Assembly (NCBI GenBank): GCA_020091685.1
Contig: CM034601.1
Span: forward strand, 40,455,315-40,519,314
Length of the DNA stretch: 64,000 nucleotides
Direction: 5' to 3'
Origin: Lutjanus erythropterus
Lineage: Eukaryota; Chordata; Actinopteri; Lutjaniformes; Lutjanidae
The position numbers and the translations under genes were made by a program. Positions 59,896 through 64,000 of the stretch are shown here, one piece after another. The notes beneath the pieces were generated by a model. It did no database searches. It was not told the origin of the DNA and was given only the letters and a program-made list of their open reading frames with translations. Positions within the stretch are counted from its first letter, which is position 1. Every line of letters begins with the position of its first letter.

Positions 59896-60880
59896 TAAAA
59901 GGATACACTCACAAAATACAAATGCAAACAATAATACTTCATTCTTTTCCCCCTGCACACTTGTTGATTTAACAGGCAGACCTAAAGACTGTAATATGCA
60001 CTCGGTAAACAAATCAATATTTTTTTGTCACATCTTCACATTGGTATTAAATATGAAATACCACAGGTGAAGGTGACAAACTTAAAAAACATCACTAGAA
60101 AAAATAGACTGTCAAGTCCTGAGGCAGGCAGGTCAAGGCCCAAATGCAAAGCCGTAGCCCAGGAGATAGGATTTGGTCTCCTCTGAGGTACAAGAAAAAG
60201 CTCAAAGCATACAAGCAAACATGGGAAGGCTAACGTCTTGTGCACAAGAGGCACCAACAAATAAGCAGAGAGGAACTGGGGCAGGCATGCCAAGGGGACT
60301 GGATAATTGCTTAACCAGAGCAAGCTGCCAAACTTTGTGCAGGAAAACACAGAGGAGGACAACTGCTAAATAGATGGGGCATGCAGCTAGACCCACAACA
60401 CAAAGACAGGGAGAAAACAAAGATAGATGTACTGGAGGGAGAGAACAGGTGTGGCACTGACAAAGATATTTTCGCCATCTGTTTGCTGAACTGTAATTTA
60501 CTGTTGTATTTATTACTTGTCAGTTTAATTTCAGTGCTTTAGTCTGTATCAAAATCCTGCCATATTTGAGCCTTTGTTGTGCTTCAACAACTGACATCCA
60601 TAGTCTATCCACTTTTGTCTCATTTTAAACCATAGCATCTTCAGATTAATTTCATACCTGATATCTTATGATCCACTCATGTAAAGTCACAAATGCTGTT
60701 AATTTATGATGACAGATTACAGGATTTATCAGAATAGGTAAAATTATTTAATGTGAGGTTGTATTTATCCACAATGAGTGTATTAGATACAGACAATGGG
60801 CTGTGATCTGCTGTTGTATGTTGGGATTAGTGTTTGGCTATGTTCGTGTTTGACCCCAACAAAAAAAAAAAACACTTTTG
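59896..60880. other. Spacer, possible LTR-like repeat, no gene seen
   Basis: A purine-rich stretch at 60110-60470 starts tgtcaagtcctgagg and ends ggcactgaca; the TG...CA ends suggest a solo LTR, but no target duplication is visible. Otherwise no feature. Confidence 0.4.
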
Positions 60881-61420
60881 CTGTGACTTGTGATTGTAAA
60901 AACCATCTGTGCTGTGATTCATTGTTGTATAACCCCTCATGCTGTGATTGGCTGCTTTAAAACCCACTTTTCTTGTGATTGGCTTTTGTACAATAAAAAA
61001 AAAATGCACTGTGATTTGCTGTTGTAAAAACCACCCGTTTTAGGATTAGCTGTTGTAAGACCCCCTGAGCTATGACTGGCTGTTGTAAAAACTTCCTTTG
61101 CTGTGATTGGTTCTTGTAAATTCCCCATCTTGTGATTGGCTGTTGTAAAATGTTCCTGTTTTTTGATTTGCTATAGTAAAACTCTGCTGTTTACCATGGT
61201 CTATCACACAACAGCCAACTACAGATTGTACAACAGCCAACCACAGTACACCACAGCCATTTTACAATGGCCAATTACAAGGCAGGGGAGTTTTACAACA
61301 GCCATTCAAAACACAGGTGGGTTTCACAACAGCCAATCACTGCACGGGGAAGTTTTACAACAAGCCAGTCGCAACTCAGTGGGATTTTACAACAGCCAAT
61401 CAGCAGGGGGATTGTAAGAG
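60881..61420. repeat. Palindromic minisatellite of about 30-bp units
   Basis: About ten units of the type gctgtgattggctgttgtaaa follow one another at 30-34 bp spacing from 60881 to about 61185, then about seven units in reverse complement (ttttacaacagccaatcac) from about 61205 to 61420. The turning point is near 61190-61205 around ccatgg. Each good unit carries ATTGG, the reverse of a CCAAT box. Units are diverged in their linkers. Confidence 0.9.
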
Positions 61421-62165
61421 TCGTCATACTATCCATGTTTCAGTCTTATACAGTATCCTTTCATAGAGTCATTTCCTAAAACAGTGCTCACTCAGTACCT
61501 ATATAGCACTGTGGTAAGCCATTCTTTACACCAAATAGCCTACATTATGAAATTTGATATGAGTTTGTTGTGAAAGCTGCTATGAAACTAACAGCGGAGT
61601 TAGTACAGAATGACATGCAGGTTTGGCTCTGAGCTGAGGTCGATTGATGATGATGATAATGATGATAGTGATGATGGTGGTGGTGACAATAATACAGTGA
61701 TGAAAGCGAGGTGTAAAAATGGAGCACAGGTAGTGCCATGAATGGGTGGTAACTGAAGCCAGCAGTACTGAAGGATGCCTGATAAGAACTAAACAAATTA
61801 TGTATCTCTGTTTTTCAACTGTCCTTTATCTATTGCCACATGATCAAAACATGTTCATTCTTTCATGCAGGCCTAGGTATGTGGTCCTGACATGATAGAT
61901 AAACTCAAAGTAAAAAAAATATGTATATAATTAGGTTGGAAAAATGGCCATAAATAAATATGAAATTAAAGGAACAGTGTTGAATAAATCTGTATCAGTG
62001 ACCTTGATAATTGTTGGCATATGAACTAACAAAGACACAAAGCAGCTATACATCTAAATAGTCATACTGCCATCTACTGGTAGAGAGGGTAAACATCAGC
62101 TTGATCATGTACATACTGCCATGTAAAAACAAAGGCATTCTGATTTTGCGCGAATCACAGTGTGC
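61421..62165. other. Spacer with a GAT microsatellite
   Basis: A short gatgatgataatgatgat... repeat lies at about 61645-61686. No gene recognised. Confidence 0.6.
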
Positions 62166-62490
62166 CTTGGATTCCCTTACCAAAAGAAGTATACCTCAAA
62201 TACATTTTATTAAGTATACTTAAGTATAGTTAAGTATATTTCCCAATGTATACTTTTATGTACAATATAAAATACTAACAGTATACTTATAAGTATACTT
62301 CTTAGGACTAAATTGGCCCACTTTTATTTTATGAAACTACACTTTGAAGTATACTGCAAGTAACCTTACAGGTATAGTATTAGTTTACTAATAATAAACT
62401 TCAAGTCCACTGTTAGTTCATGTAAGTACACTTTGAAGTGTACTTTCATTAACCTTCTAGGTATACTGTTAGTTTACTAATAAAATACTC
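62166..62490. repeat. Repeat rich in agtatactt palindromes with a tandem duplication
   Basis: The words aagtatacttaagtata and similar recur from 62200 to 62310. A unit running acactttgaagt(a/g)tact...aggtata(g/c)t(a/g)ttagtttactaata occurs twice, at about 62339-62396 and 62428-62483. This suggests a transposon end or satellite fragment; the family is not identified. Confidence 0.7.
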
Positions 62491-64000
62491 CTACCCCACT
62501 TTCAATGCTGAGTAAGAAAATGTTGAAAAGTGAAAAAATAGATTATTCAAGTATTTTATTTGGCTTCACCATTAAACCATTAAACAGTTCCAACAGGATT
62601 AAAACTCTGTGATGTTGCCCACTGAAACAGAAGTGGTTGGAAAAATTGTCAGGATTTAAGTATTTCTGTCCTGTTCAAATGTCCATGTTCCTGTCCATGG
62701 TCTTCTTTGCAGCAGCTTGCTTTGTGTAGCTTTCATTGTTGCATTTTTTTTTTCATATGATTCTTCTCACATCTTGCATGCTTATGCCAAGGAACTTTGA
62801 CAGAGCATGGCCTGTGAGTTAAAACACATACACACAAAAGCATAGAAAACATTAAACTTTTTTTGTCTATCCACAGCTGCAATAAAAGTCAAAAAATGTA
62901 AACATATAAACAACTTTGGGGCCGCAATCAAAATGTAAAGTATCAAAGGACTGACACTAAACTTGAACATTCTGCCATATGGTTAAGAAAAGAAAAACAA
63001 AAACATTGCTTCACATGCTTGACAAATATTCAGACTCCAGAAGAACAAAAGTGGTACCTAAAACAGCACACAATGATTCAGATATGGACACTTCAAACAG
63101 ATCTATATAATCAGCGCAGTTTCAAGGTGTCTACCCAAGATAGCGTCACCAGTATGAATGACAATCAAAGTACAGGCACAACCTCCCCTTCTGTTCCCGA
63201 GTCATGGTGTTGTATACTGGCCAGAAAAGTTTATACACATTAAAATGTGCGAAATTAAAACAAAAAAGCCTCCAGACTTTCAGGAGATATAAGATTTGTT
63301 TAAACTTTGACATGAAACCAAGTGTTGCAAAACAGTGCTATTGTGATTGCTACTTTAATGCTTTGGAACATGTAGCCATTAGTAAACCTGCACCATAGCA
63401 GCACATTGAGACACTGTTTTCATTTGTGTATTTGTGTGCGTGCATGTGTGTACAGCATAATTCAAACGGTTTTGATGTGATTTGGACTAAACTTAGTGGA
63501 AGTGTTGTGGGTCCAGAAAGGAAGACATTATTTGATTTCAAGTAGAACCACTCCAAGGTGTAGGTCACTGTATAAGGTCAACTTTTCCACCCAATGCCAG
63601 TACACTGGTAAGAGATACATATGTGGTTAATATTTAACACTAATATCAACTTTCATAAAACTTGAACTATCATTCAAAGATTTAGTTTTATAACGTTCTC
63701 AGTGTCAAACATGCAGCATTGCACTTTCTGAGTGCCTCTTGTAGTTTCACTTTGGATTTCGAATATTTCAAATTGATGACAGCGATTTAACTTTTACCTT
63801 CAACATACAATATCATTCTATATAAAAACAAGAAGTTATGTGTAGGAATGTATTTTAGAATGAAAAAATAATTAAATACACTCACCAAAAATAGCATCAA
63901 TTTTTGTGCCATTGAGTTGTGGTTTTGGTTCCATGTCTTTGTGTGCTTCTGACTGTCTCCCCATCAAACTTGCAATAGACAAGCACAGCAAGGTCTCCAA
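62491..64000. other. Spacer, no gene seen
   Basis: AT-rich, no exon or repeat recognised to the end of the window. Confidence 0.5.

Noticed and set aside
60881-61420. A CRISPR-like repeat array
   Set aside because: Unit spacing near 30 bp is superficially similar, but units are diverged, there are no unique spacers, the orientation flips midway, and the genome is vertebrate.

Overview
The window looks like nuclear DNA of a teleost fish, probably a spiny-rayed (percomorph) species. It is AT-rich, carries vertebrate GT-AG exons, and is full of fish-type transposable elements (Maui/L2-type and L1 LINEs, a tRNA-derived SINE, Gypsy, DIRS/Ngaro, hAT, piggyBac-like and pogo/Tigger-like elements). 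Only one host gene can be supported, and there is no sign of bacterial operons or CRISPR.

From 1 to about 28.5 kb lies the 3' part of a kirrel3 (NEPH2, kin-of-IRRE-like 3) gene on the + strand. Six exons were placed with intact splice sites and consistent phases: two for the last extracellular Ig domain (901-1001, 1296-1494), one for the transmembrane segment (4221-4328), two for the proximal cytoplasmic tail (21982-22091, 22208-22294) and the terminal exon (25516-25992) ending in a PDZ-binding Thr-His-Val. A seventh, 69-nt in-frame exon candidate (17823-17891) could add 23 residues just inside the membrane. The long 3' UTR seems to end near 28.4-28.6 kb. The upstream exons are outside the window.

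The kirrel3 introns are packed with repeats: a TA-flanked long-TIR MITE (1.6-2.1 kb), a piggyBac-like element holding a SINE/LINE insertion (5.6-7.9 kb), two nested DNA elements (8.7-10.6 kb), a decayed DIRS-like element followed by an L2 LINE 3' end (11.3-14.5 kb), a reversed Gypsy remnant (16.7-17.3 kb), a MITE (18.4-19.5 kb), another MITE split by a solo LTR (19.8-21.0 kb), and a Tigger-like element that swallowed a perfect 66-bp-arm palindrome (24.2-24.9 kb).

Downstream (28.6-64 kb) no host gene was recognised. The layout is: a hAT element carrying a SINE (28.6-29.9 kb); a minus-strand Ngaro/DIRS-like element split by a full-length L1 (31.0-38.0 kb), which is split by a hAT-like element, itself split by a MITE; then a 3.85-kb hAT transposon with an uninterrupted 662-codon transposase and perfect 8-bp target duplication (38.5-42.4 kb), the best candidate for a recently active element.

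From 42.7 to 58.2 kb there is a roughly mirror-symmetric arrangement. Two degenerate copies of a multi-exon coiled-coil plus P2X7-like-domain sequence face each other on the outside, two copies of another repeat face each other further in, and a nearly complete but RT-deleted Gypsy retrotransposon sits in the centre. The last 6 kb holds non-coding repeats, including a palindromic minisatellite of about 30-bp units rich in CCAAT-box sequence (60.9-61.4 kb). All calls rest on reading the sequence and on remembered family motifs; no database search was run.
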